DNA of 7,485 nucleotides from Planctomycetota bacterium (GCA_003235605.1 QJVU01000025.1:1-7485), one strand, 5' to 3'. Positions 1 to 6,436 are shown, counted from the first letter of the stretch. The notes: generated by a model from the letters alone, not told the origin. Numbers and translations: made by a program.

Positions 1-1
1 G

Positions 2-730
2 GCCTTCTTCGACCTGGAGAACCTCGCAATCGGCGTTGGCGAGGTCCACCTGGGCAGCTTCAAGGTCGAGCTGGTGCTGGGGCGCCTGCTGGAGAAGGGC
101 AACGTCATCGTAAAGAAGGCCTACGCGGACTGGCAGCGACATGCCTCCTACAAGCGAGGCTTCCACCAGGCGGCCATCGAACTCGTGGACATGCCGGGAA
201 GCAAGCTCACTGGCAAGAACAGTGCCGACATCAAGATGGTGGTGGATGCCCTCGAGCTCTGCTACACGAAGCCGCATATCGACGCTTTTGCGCTGGTCTC
301 GGGCGACTCGGACTTCTCGCCGCTGGTCTCCAGGCTGCGGGAGAATGGCAAGTACGTCATCGGCCTTGGTGTCAAGAAGAGCACCAGCCACCTGCTGATC
401 GACAACTGTGACGAGTTCATCTTCTACGACGACCTGATCCGGCCCAAGAAGCCGAAGCGGCAGAAGCTCTCGGATCTGCCCGAGAAACGGCGGGAGGCGT
501 TCACCCAGCTGCTGGACGCTGCCTCCGCGCTGCAGCGGGACGACAAGATCCTGCACAGTTCCCTGGTGAAGGAAGCCATGAAGCGCAAGCAACCCCAGTT
601 CAGCGAGGAGTACCATGGCTATTCCTCGTTCAGCAGGTTGCTGGAGGACGCCCAGGAACAGCAGCTGATCACGCTGCGCAAGGACTCCCGCAGCGGCACC
701 TACGTGATCGAGGAGATCCGGGAGACGTAG
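2..730 (+). CDS. NYN-domain putative RNase with C-terminal LOTUS/OST-HTH domain (5' end cut by window)
   Basis: The reading frame is open from base 2, before any start codon, so the N-terminus lies just outside the window; 242 residues are visible. The first residues read AFFDLENLAIG, which matches the first strand and acidic residue of NYN (LabA/DUF88, PIN-like) nuclease domains. Further family signatures are KNSADIKMVVDAL (about residues 72-84) and ALVSGDSDFSPLV (about 97-109). Together these supply the clustered aspartates (D4, D76, D102, D104) expected to bind divalent metal for RNA cleavage. After a basic linker (PKKPKRQK), residues about 165-237 resemble a LOTUS/OST-HTH winged-helix RNA-binding domain, with a YSSFSRLLEDA core and a GTYVIEE end. 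NYN plus LOTUS is a known bacterial architecture. The first in-frame start codon inside the window (GTG at 74) would delete the first catalytic strand, so I reject it. The RNA target is unknown. Cytoplasmic; no signal peptide or membrane segment is visible. Confidence 0.88.
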   Translation, partial: AFFDLENLAIGVGEVHLGSFKVELVLGRLLEKGNVIVKKAYADWQRHASYKRGFHQAAIELVDMPGSKLTGKNSADIKMVVDALELCYTKPHIDAFALVSGDSDFSPLVSRLRENGKYVIGLGVKKSTSHLLIDNCDEFIFYDDLIRPKKPKRQKLSDLPEKRREAFTQLLDAASALQRDDKILHSSLVKEAMKRKQPQFSEEYHGYSSFSRLLEDAQEQQLITLRKDSRSGTYVIEEIRET

Positions 731-734
731 GGGT

Positions 735-1475
735 TCATCCGCTCCCGAACATCCGCAGCCATTCCGCCTCGGACTTCGGCTTGAACACCATGTTGTTTTG
801 GCGCGTCGCGCCCATGGCCGCAGAAGGGTCCCGGGAGTAGAGGTGGCCCGGGTAGAGGATGGCATCGTCCGGCACCTTGGCCAGTCGCTCCGTGAGGCTC
901 CGGTAGAGCTGCCTGGGGTCGCCTCCGGGCAGGTCGGTGCGGCCGCAGCCGTCGAGGAACAGCGTATCCCCGGCCACCAGCCGGTTCTCCACGAGGAAGC
1001 ACTGGCTGCCGGGGGTATGACCCGGGGTATGGATCAGATGCACCGGGATCTCGCCGATCCGCACCTCCTCACCGCTCTCGTGAAGCACGAGGTCCGAATC
1101 CGAGACACCGGTGACCTCCTTCACCCACGGGGCCTCGACGCGCTGTATGTGGACCTTGGTGCCTTGCAGCTCGAGCAGCTTCTGGATGCCTTCGACCTCG
1201 TAGCCGAACAGGTCGCCGCCGATGTGATCCGGGTGGAAGTGGGTGGCCAGGACGCCGGTGATGCGCATGCCGTCGGCCGCGGCAATGTCCAGCAGGTCCT
1301 TCACTTGATAGGCCGGATCGACCACGAGCGCCTCCCCGGTCTGGCGGTCACCCAGAAGGTAGACGAAGTTCACCATCTGGATTGCTACCGGGTCGGTCCT
1401 TGCAAAGTCCCGGCCGGCCAGCAGCTGGCGAAAGTAGAAGCGTTCGTGATCGGGCACGGACTTGGACTCGGGCAT
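735..1475 (-). CDS. Metallo-beta-lactamase-fold hydrolase, glyoxalase II / ETHE1-like
   Basis: The protein has 246 residues and a complete metallo-hydrolase metal site. THFHPDHIGG carries H79, H81, D83 and H84; HTPGHTPGS carries H149/H153; GDTLF carries D170; PGHLY carries H211. The stretch GCGRTDLPGGD (about 176-186) is typical of the branch holding glyoxalase II, persulfide dioxygenase (ETHE1) and related small hydrolases. The N-terminal YFRQLLAGRDFA and QMVNFVYLLGD segments resemble a widespread uncharacterised subgroup. The likely reaction is hydrolysis of a thioester such as S-lactoylglutathione or another bacillithiol/glutathione-type adduct, or oxidation of a persulfide; the sequence alone does not decide between them. 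The C-terminal FKPKSEAEWLRMFG segment is short and lacks the large HAGH helical substrate domain, so classical GloB is less likely. It starts at ATG (complement of 1473-1475) with a weak upstream GAG. It is a soluble single-gene unit, divergent from mogA and convergent with the NYN gene. Confidence 0.88.
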   Translation of the reverse strand: MPESKSVPDHERFYFRQLLAGRDFARTDPVAIQMVNFVYLLGDRQTGEALVVDPAYQVKDLLDIAAADGMRITGVLATHFHPDHIGGDLFGYEVEGIQKLLELQGTKVHIQRVEAPWVKEVTGVSDSDLVLHESGEEVRIGEIPVHLIHTPGHTPGSQCFLVENRLVAGDTLFLDGCGRTDLPGGDPRQLYRSLTERLAKVPDDAILYPGHLYSRDPSAAMGATRQNNMVFKPKSEAEWLRMFGSG

Positions 1476-1596
1476 GAGGCCACTCTAACCCATGCCGGGG
1501 CTGCCGGAACCAGGCGGGAGTCTGGGAGTTGGCCACCGACCTGCTTGAGTCCCGGTGTCCGCGGGGCTAGAAACGGACAGCCTGAACCATCCGAAA
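1476..1596. promoter_or_regulatory. Divergent intergenic region, likely promoters for the hydrolase (-) and the mogA operon (+)
   Basis: This is the only gap of any size in the window, about 120 bases between two divergent coding regions. Both the leftward hydrolase gene and the six-gene rightward run should take their promoters from here. I could not identify a convincing -35/-10 pair, operator palindrome or riboswitch by eye. The first 42 bases upstream of the ATG at 1597 are open in the mogA frame from a GTG at 1555, so part of this region could be translated if that earlier start is used. Confidence 0.45.
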
Positions 1597-2148
1597 ATGT
1601 CCCCGAACCAGCCACCAGCACGCCCGAGGATCGGCGTACTGACGATCTCCGACCGCGCGAGCAAGGGGCAATACGAGGATCAGTCCGGGCCGGCGATCGA
1701 GTCCGTCCTGCGGGAGTACCTCGCGACAGCGTGTGACTTCGAGGTGCGTGTCATCCCTGACGAAGTGGGCTTGATCGTGGAAGCCATTCGCGACTTTGCG
1801 CGCCAGGGGTGCGCGCTGATCTGTACGACGGGCGGCACCGGACCGGCACAGCGCGATGTCACCCCGGAGGCAATGGCCGAGGCCTGTGACAAGATCCTGC
1901 CGGGCTTCGGCGAGGAGATGCGGCGGGCCTCGCTCGCGGCAGGGGTGCCCACGGCCATACTCTCGCGACAGACTGCCGGCATTGCCGGCGGCTCCCTCGT
2001 GGTCAACTTGCCTGGCAAGCCGCAGTCGATCCGTGTCTGTCTGGACGCAGTGTTTCCGGCGATTCCCTACTGCATCGACCTGATCGGCGGACCGTACCTG
2101 GACGGGCACCCGGACCGGGTACAGGTGTTCCGGCCCGCCAAGAGATGA
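1597..2148 (+). CDS. mogA: Molybdopterin adenylyltransferase MogA
   Basis: MogA adenylylates molybdopterin with ATP, preparing it for molybdate insertion in cytoplasmic molybdenum-cofactor synthesis. The 183-residue product matches the family almost end to end: GVLTISDRASKGQYEDQSGP (about 13-32), IPDE (53-56), TTGGTGPAQRDVTPEA (about 77-92), LPGFGEEMR (101-109), PTAILSRQ (118-125), NLPGKPQSI (137-145) and a PYCIDLIGGPY end. D55 and D87 line up with the two aspartates known to matter in E. coli MogA (D49 and D82). It lacks the short insertion that E. coli MogA carries between the LPG motif and the PYCI segment. I chose the ATG at 1597 because homology begins about ten residues later. The in-frame GTG at 1555 would add 14 unconserved residues; neither start has a good Shine-Dalgarno sequence. 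It is first in a tight rightward run, and no other Moco gene is in the window. Confidence 0.93.
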   Translation: MSPNQPPARPRIGVLTISDRASKGQYEDQSGPAIESVLREYLATACDFEVRVIPDEVGLIVEAIRDFARQGCALICTTGGTGPAQRDVTPEAMAEACDKILPGFGEEMRRASLAAGVPTAILSRQTAGIAGGSLVVNLPGKPQSIRVCLDAVFPAIPYCIDLIGGPYLDGHPDRVQVFRPAKR

Positions 2149-2155
2149 TCCCTGG

Positions 2156-3478
2156 ATGCTGAGCGCGGTCCTGGTGGTGGCGGTACTGTTGGCGCTGAAC
2201 GGCCTCTGCGTGGCGGCGGAGTTCGCCGCTATCGCCGCCCGCCGCAGCCGCGTGCACCAGGCCGCCGAGGCCGGCAGCAGCTCCGCCAAGGTGCTGCGCA
2301 CGATCCTCGGCGATCCGCTGCGCCTCGACCGCTACATCTCCGCGTGCCAGCTGGGGATCACCACTACCAGCATCGCTCTCGGCGCCTACGGCCAGCACGT
2401 GATCGCCAACGCCCTGGCGCCAACCCTGGAGTTCCTCGGATCGGCTCGGGGGACCGCGGCCCAGTCGCTGGCGGTGGTGATCGTCCTTGCCGGCCTGACC
2501 GCGCTGCAGATCGTGGTGGGAGAGCAGGTGCCCAAGTCCATGGCGATGCACCGCCCCAACCGCGTGGCGATGGTTACGGTCTGGCCCCTGCTGTGGGTCG
2601 AGCGGTTGCTGGCGCCGCTTCTCGTGGTGCTCTACACCACGTCGCGCTTCGTGCTGCGGCTCCTGGGTGTGAAAGGCCTGACGGTTCACGATCACGTCCA
2701 CACCCCCCAGGAGATCGACCTCTTGATCCAGCACAGCCGACGAGGCGGCATCCTGAAAGCGGACCAACACCAGCGCCTGCAGCATGCCTTGGAGCTCGAG
2801 GTGTTGACCGCCAACCAGCTGATGATCCCGCGACCGAAGATCACCGCCCTCGACATCGAGACCCCCGACAAGGACGCCCTGCGCACGATTCTCGAGGGGC
2901 GCCACACCCGGCTGCCCGTCTACCGCAACGACATCGATCACGTCGTCGGCATCCTGCATACCAAGGATCTGGCCAGGGGGATGGTCGCCGATGGCGGGCT
3001 GGAGGGCTGGCGGCAGCAGGTCCGCCCGGTGCTGTTCGTCAGCGAGGGCATGACGCTGGACCGTGTCTTGGCCAGGTTGCGGGAGCGCCAGACCCAGCAG
3101 GCCATCGTCATGGACGAGTTCGGTGGCGTTGCGGGCCTGGTCACCCTCGAAGATGTGTTGACCCATGTCTTCGGCGAGGTCGGCGACGAGTTCAGCGACC
3201 AACAGACCCAACCGGAGCGGCTCAGCGACGGGCGCCTGCGCCTGCCGGGCTCCCTGCGTCTGGACGAGGTGCCGGACTTCTTGGGCACGACGTGGAACGG
3301 CACCGCGAAGACCGTGGGGGGCCACGTCACCGAGGTGCTCGGCCACCTGCCGACTGCAGGCGAGAAGCTCACCTTGGAGGGGGTGCCGGTGGAGGTGGAG
3401 AGCGTGGAGCACCACGTGGTGATGTCGGTGCTGGTGGGCGCGGGCGTGCAGGAAGAGGAGGAAGCCGAGGGTGGATAG
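2156..3478 (+). CDS. CNNM/CorC (TlyC, HlyC) family transporter with CBS pair, first copy
   Basis: This 440-residue protein has the full CNNM architecture. An N-terminal DUF21 transmembrane domain (about 1-175) contains NGLCVAAEFA, the CQLGITTTSIALGAYG helix and VGEQVPKS. E123 of that GExxPK motif matches the glutamate reported to contact Mg2+ in CorC structures. A CBS pair follows: CBS1 about 218-275 with MIPRPK and HTKDL, and CBS2 about 285-343 with VMDEFGGVAGLVTLEDVL. A CorC_HlyC domain (about 355-430) includes GSLRLDEV and VGGHVTEVLG. The family exports or exchanges Mg2+ and possibly Na+, gated by ATP-Mg on the CBS pair; some members were misnamed hemolysins. CBS2 keeps the nucleotide-binding T-x-x-D pattern (T330/D333). 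The C-terminus is an unusual acidic tail (EEEEAEGG) that also encodes the next gene's ribosome-binding site. It starts 7 bases after mogA and overlaps the next gene by 8 bases. Substrate is inferred from family only. Confidence 0.9.
   Translation: MLSAVLVVAVLLALNGLCVAAEFAAIAARRSRVHQAAEAGSSSAKVLRTILGDPLRLDRYISACQLGITTTSIALGAYGQHVIANALAPTLEFLGSARGTAAQSLAVVIVLAGLTALQIVVGEQVPKSMAMHRPNRVAMVTVWPLLWVERLLAPLLVVLYTTSRFVLRLLGVKGLTVHDHVHTPQEIDLLIQHSRRGGILKADQHQRLQHALELEVLTANQLMIPRPKITALDIETPDKDALRTILEGRHTRLPVYRNDIDHVVGILHTKDLARGMVADGGLEGWRQQVRPVLFVSEGMTLDRVLARLRERQTQQAIVMDEFGGVAGLVTLEDVLTHVFGEVGDEFSDQQTQPERLSDGRLRLPGSLRLDEVPDFLGTTWNGTAKTVGGHVTEVLGHLPTAGEKLTLEGVPVEVESVEHHVVMSVLVGAGVQEEEEAEGG
3456..3461 (+). 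promoter_or_regulatory. Shine-Dalgarno sequence for the second CNNM/CorC gene
   Basis: A perfect AGGAGG lies 9 bases upstream of the GTG at 3471, inside the last codons of the upstream gene, where it encodes part of the acidic tail. It is the strongest ribosome-binding site in the window. It fixes the GTG as the start of the second gene and indicates translational coupling across the 8-base overlap. Confidence 0.8.
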
Positions 3479-4742
3479 CCTGGTCGCGGTCCTGATCGTC
3501 GCGCTGTTGATCGTGCTGAACGGCCTCTACGTAGCCGCCGAGTTCGCGCTGGTGAGTGTGCCGCGGGCCAACGTGGCCCAGCTGGCCGACCAGGGGCACC
3601 GTCTGGCCGCCATGCTGCGCAGCATCCTCCGGGACCAGCGGCAGCAGGACCGCTACCTGGCCACGACCCAGCTCGGCGTCACGCTGGCGAGCCTCGGCCT
3701 CGGCATGTATGGCGAGCACACGCTCGCGCGCAGCCTGCAACCGTGGTTCGCGGTGACCATGGCCATCTTGCTCGCGGTGGCCATCTTCACAGTGCTGCAT
3801 GTGGTGCTCGGGGAGATGGTGCCGAAGTCCCTGGCGCTGGCAAGTCCCCGGCGCGCCGCCTTCCTCACGCTGCCCCTCACCCTCACGACCCGCTTCGTGT
3901 TCTACCCCGCGGTGCGCAGCCTCGAATGGGCGAGCAACAGGGTCCTCAGGCTGCTGGGCGTCGACCGGTCCGCGGCCAGCGTCAGCCAGTATCACACCGA
4001 GGCGGACCTGTTGCAGATCGTCGAGCACAGCCGCAAGGGCGGCAAGCTGCGCACCGAGGCCGGCAGGGTCGTGATGGACCTGCTGGAGTTCGGGAGCCTG
4101 GTGGCGTCCGACGTGATGGTGCCGCGGGTCGCCCTTGCCGGCATCGAGCTGGGAACCCCTTCCGAAGAGCTGGCGAGGATCCTCGGCACCGTGCCCCACA
4201 CCCGTTACCCCGTCTACCAGGGCAGCCTGGACCACATCCTTGGCATGGTCCACATCAAGGACCTGATCACCCTGGTTCGCGACGACAGGGTTCTCGACAA
4301 GGGTGTGGTCCGGACGATCCCCTTCGTACCCGAGAACATGGACGTGAATCGCGTGCTCGGGGTCATGCGCAGCCACCGCACCCACATCGTGGTGGTGATG
4401 GACGAGCAGGGAGGCACCGCCGGCCTGCTCACCATGAAAAGCCTGTTCGACGAGGTCGTGGGACCGATCGAGGAGGCGCACCACAAGGATCCCCGGCCCG
4501 AGATCTACCGGGATCCCCGGGGCCAGCTCCGGGTCGCCGGCACCGTGCGCCTGGACGAGTTGGCCGAGGCCGTTGGCCGCGCCCTCCCCGAGAGCGAGGC
4601 CGAGACCGTCTCGGGCTTCGTGCTCCTCAGCCTTGGCCGCCCGGCCAACGTGGGCGACGTGGTCACCTATGGCGGCCTCCGCCTGTTGGTGGTCGCCGTC
4701 GAGGGCCGTGGCGTCCAGGAGTGTCTGGTCCTGGAGACATGA
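3471..4742 (+). CDS. CNNM/CorC (TlyC, HlyC) family transporter with CBS pair, second copy
   Basis: This 423-residue protein has the same domain order as its upstream neighbour. DUF21 (about 1-165) contains NGLYVAAEFALV, TTQLGVTLASLGLGMYGEH and LGEMVPKSLAL, with E115 in the GExxPK motif. The CBS pair spans about 213-333 (DVMVPR, MVHIKDL, VVVMDEQGGTAGLLTM). The CorC_HlyC domain spans about 343-420 (VAGTVRLDELAEAVG). The two proteins share motifs but differ widely elsewhere, so the duplication is old. CBS2 here reads T-M-K-S (321-324) where the first copy reads T-L-E-D, so the Asp usually contacting nucleotide ribose is replaced by Ser. This copy may bind ATP differently or depend on its partner. 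The GTG start is set by the AGGAGG site. The frame overlaps the upstream stop by 8 bases, so the pair is probably co-translated and may form a heteromeric inner-membrane Mg2+/cation transporter. Transport substrate is inferred from family. Confidence 0.9.
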   Translation: MDSLVAVLIVALLIVLNGLYVAAEFALVSVPRANVAQLADQGHRLAAMLRSILRDQRQQDRYLATTQLGVTLASLGLGMYGEHTLARSLQPWFAVTMAILLAVAIFTVLHVVLGEMVPKSLALASPRRAAFLTLPLTLTTRFVFYPAVRSLEWASNRVLRLLGVDRSAASVSQYHTEADLLQIVEHSRKGGKLRTEAGRVVMDLLEFGSLVASDVMVPRVALAGIELGTPSEELARILGTVPHTRYPVYQGSLDHILGMVHIKDLITLVRDDRVLDKGVVRTIPFVPENMDVNRVLGVMRSHRTHIVVVMDEQGGTAGLLTMKSLFDEVVGPIEEAHHKDPRPEIYRDPRGQLRVAGTVRLDELAEAVGRALPESEAETVSGFVLLSLGRPANVGDVVTYGGLRLLVVAVEGRGVQECLVLET

Positions 4743-4769
4743 GGGTTCCCGCGCGCTAAAACAGCGTCC

Positions 4770-5237
4770 ATGAGCGCCGACAAGCTGCTGCATCTTGCGG
4801 ATCTGGTCGATCCCGTCATCCAGGCGCTGCGGGACGTTTCTCTGGCAGACCCCGCGGCCGTCCAGGCGGCGCTGGAGAGGCAGTTCCCGATGGCCGGCGA
4901 GACCGTGCAGGGAATCCGGGCCGGCATGGTCCAGGGTCGTGAGGAGGGCTGGCTGCTGACCAAGACTGCAGGGGGCGTGCAGTTTGGTCGCGTGGCCAAG
5001 GATCGTTCCGGCTTCAGCGTGGATGCCGTGCTTTCGAGCGGCGCGGGCCCGAAGCATCGTCATCCGGAAGGCGAGGTGGACCTCATGTTTGCCACCAGCG
5101 GCGATCCCCGCTTCGATGGCCACCCGGAAGGGTGGGCGGTCTACGGGCCGGCGAGCGTGCACGTGCCGGCGGTGACCGGCGGTGAGATGCTGATCCTCTA
5201 CCTGCTGCCAAGGGGCGCCATCGAGTGGGTGGAGTAG
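4770..5237 (+). CDS. DUF4863 family cupin-like protein, related to 4-hydroxylaminobenzoate lyase
   Basis: A 155-residue soluble protein. The first half is helical (LADLVDPVIQALRDVS, AAVQAALERQFP). The second half looks like a single small cupin barrel: GFSVDAVLSSGAGPKHRHPE holds an H-x-H-x3-E metal motif (H96, H98, E102), followed by GDPRFDGHPEGW (H118) and HVPAVTGGEMLILYLLPRG (H131). This pattern recalls DUF4863, the family that includes p-hydroxylaminobenzoate lyase PnbB, which turns 4-hydroxylaminobenzoate into protocatechuate plus ammonia. I assign the family from memory and do not claim that activity. No nitroreductase, ring-cleavage or aromatic-uptake gene is in the window, so the physiological substrate is open. 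It lies 27 bases after the second CNNM gene with no clear Shine-Dalgarno sequence before its ATG, and overlaps the next gene by 13 bases. Confidence 0.7.
   Translation: MSADKLLHLADLVDPVIQALRDVSLADPAAVQAALERQFPMAGETVQGIRAGMVQGREEGWLLTKTAGGVQFGRVAKDRSGFSVDAVLSSGAGPKHRHPEGEVDLMFATSGDPRFDGHPEGWAVYGPASVHVPAVTGGEMLILYLLPRGAIEWVE
5211..5215 (+). promoter_or_regulatory. Probable Shine-Dalgarno sequence for the LACTB-like gene
   Basis: AGGGG sits 9 bases before the GTG at 5225, inside the last codons of the DUF4863 gene. It supports that GTG as the start. The next in-frame GTG (5258) has no such sequence at a suitable distance and would remove the positively charged n-region of the signal peptide. 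Confidence 0.5.
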
Positions 5238-6436
5238 CCACGTTCCGCCGCAGCCACGTGCTGGACCTCGCCCTCGTAGGGCTCCTGGGTTCCCTGGGAG
5301 TAGCGGTCCCGGCCCAAGCGGTGGACAAGCACACCGGGGACACCGGAGCCACCGGGAACACCGGGAACACCGGGAACACCGGGAACCTCAGGTTCTCTCC
5401 GGACCGCTGTGCTGCGCAGGTCGAGAAGGCCAGGCAAGCTCAGCAGATCCCTGGTATCTCCGTGGCCGTCGGCTACCGGGGCCGGCTGGTCTGGACCTGC
5501 GGTTTCGGCAAGGCCGACCTGGAAAACGACGTCGCCGCCAGCAAGGACACGATCTACCGGTTGGCCTCCATATCCAAGCCGATCACCGCGGTGGCGGTGA
5601 TGCAGCTGGTGGAGGCGGGCAAGATCGACTTGGACAGACCTGTGCAGGACTACCTGCCGCTGCCCAAGAAGAACTGGAAGCTGACCTGCCGTCACCTGTT
5701 GTCCCATGTCGGCGGGGTCCGCCACTACAAGGGGCGTGAGATGCTCAGCGCCAGGCACTACGCACGCGTAGAGGATGCCTTGGTGATCTTCCGGGATGAT
5801 CCGCTGCTGTTCGAGCCGGGCACCCGCTACAGCTACTCGACCTACGGCTACAACATGCTGGGCGCTGTGGTTGCAACCGCCTCGGGCCGGCGTTTCGTGG
5901 AGTACCTCCACGAGCATGTCTTCGCGCCGGCCGGCATGAAGAGCGCCCAGGCCGACGACTCCTTCAAGATCATCAAGCACCGGGCCCAGGGGTATCGGAA
6001 GACCCGTACCGGCGACCTGCGCAACTCCGCGCTTGTGGACACCAGCAACAAGATCCCCGGCGGCGGGCTGTGCAGCACCGCAGCCGACCTGGTGCACTTT
6101 GCCCATGCCCTCATGGCGGGCAAGCTGCTCAAGAAGCAGACGGTCCAGATGATGTGGACCCAGGTGACCACCAAGGACGGCAAGCCGGTGCCCGACCGTA
6201 ACGGCAAGCCAGCCCGCTACGGCATGGGGTTCGCGTTGTTCGGCGGGCAGGGACCGCGCAGGGTCGGCCATGGCGGGGCACAGCCCCGGGTGCGCACCCT
6301 GTTGTTGATCTGGCCTGAGGAGCGCGTCGTGGTCTCGGTGATGAGCAACCTCGAGGGCAGCAGGCTGATGCCTATCGCCCAGGATCTGGCCCGAGACCTG
6401 TTGTCGGGAGAGCCTGGAAGCAAGGCTGGCAAGTAG
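5225..6436 (+). CDS. Exported LACTB-like serine hydrolase (beta-lactamase/class C fold) with collagen-like N-terminal repeat
   Basis: This is a 403-residue serine hydrolase of the penicillin-binding-protein/class C beta-lactamase superfamily. A signal peptide fills residues 1-32: FRRSH n-region, LDLALVGLLGSLGVAV core, and cleavage expected after AQA. A low-complexity linker (36-54) is made of Gly-X-Thr triplets. The catalytic domain (about 60-395) shows IPGISVAVG, the nucleophile motif S115-I-S-K118, LLSHVGGVRHY, PGTRYSYSTYGYN and VGHGGAQPR (H349-G-G, the KTG-equivalent). The SISK motif, LLSH-x-x-G-x-RHY and YST in place of the usual Y-x-N resemble mitochondrial LACTB and its bacterial relatives more than true beta-lactamases. 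Expected activity is a peptidase or esterase outside the cytoplasmic membrane; antibiotic resistance is not implied. Cysteines at 62, 92, 155 and 283 could form disulfides after export. The GTG start overlaps the DUF4863 stop by 13 bases. Substrate unknown. Confidence 0.88.
   Translation: MGGVATFRRSHVLDLALVGLLGSLGVAVPAQAVDKHTGDTGATGNTGNTGNTGNLRFSPDRCAAQVEKARQAQQIPGISVAVGYRGRLVWTCGFGKADLENDVAASKDTIYRLASISKPITAVAVMQLVEAGKIDLDRPVQDYLPLPKKNWKLTCRHLLSHVGGVRHYKGREMLSARHYARVEDALVIFRDDPLLFEPGTRYSYSTYGYNMLGAVVATASGRRFVEYLHEHVFAPAGMKSAQADDSFKIIKHRAQGYRKTRTGDLRNSALVDTSNKIPGGGLCSTAADLVHFAHALMAGKLLKKQTVQMMWTQVTTKDGKPVPDRNGKPARYGMGFALFGGQGPRRVGHGGAQPRVRTLLLIWPEERVVVSVMSNLEGSRLMPIAQDLARDLLSGEPGSKAGK
5331..5384 (+). 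repeat. 9-bp tandem repeat, six units, encoding collagen-like Gly-X-Thr
   Basis: Six consecutive 9-base units with consensus ACACCGGGA run in frame through the LACTB-like gene, and a decayed seventh (ACCTCAGGT) follows. The last three units are identical and the first three each differ by one or two bases. They encode T-G-D-T-G-A-T-G-N-T-G-N and onward, with glycine at every third residue (G38 to G53). Near-identity at the DNA level, not just the protein level, points to recent expansion by slippage. Changes in unit number would keep the frame and alter only linker length. Confidence 0.9.

Noticed and set aside
798..1736. 312-codon open frame on the plus strand across the metallo-hydrolase gene
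   Set aside because: The minus-strand gene has a full metal-binding motif set. The plus-strand translation has no family signature and runs into mogA in another frame.
2003..3415. 470-codon open frame on the minus strand opposite the first CNNM gene
   Set aside because: It is antisense to a well-supported CNNM/CorC gene and its composition is typical of a GC-rich shadow frame.
4484..4522. Direct repeat of GGATCCCCGG about 24 bases apart
   Set aside because: It encodes two D-P-R tripeptides within the CorC_HlyC linker. A single short imperfect repetition is no evidence of a regulatory or mobile element.
2156..4742. Hemolysins (TlyC/HlyC naming) as a virulence locus
   Set aside because: The hemolysin label is historical. 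The domain order is that of CNNM/CorC cation transporters, and no toxin or secretion gene is nearby.
3369..5162. 597-codon open frame on the minus strand opposite the second CNNM gene and DUF4863
   Set aside because: It runs antisense to genes with clear family motifs. The His/Ala/Arg/Gln-rich translation shows no domain, and such long shadow frames are expected at this GC content.
5225..6436. Antibiotic-resistance beta-lactamase
   Set aside because: The fold is shared, but SISK, YST and HGG together with the LLSH-x-x-G-x-RHY segment point to LACTB-like peptidases/esterases. Nothing indicates drug hydrolysis.
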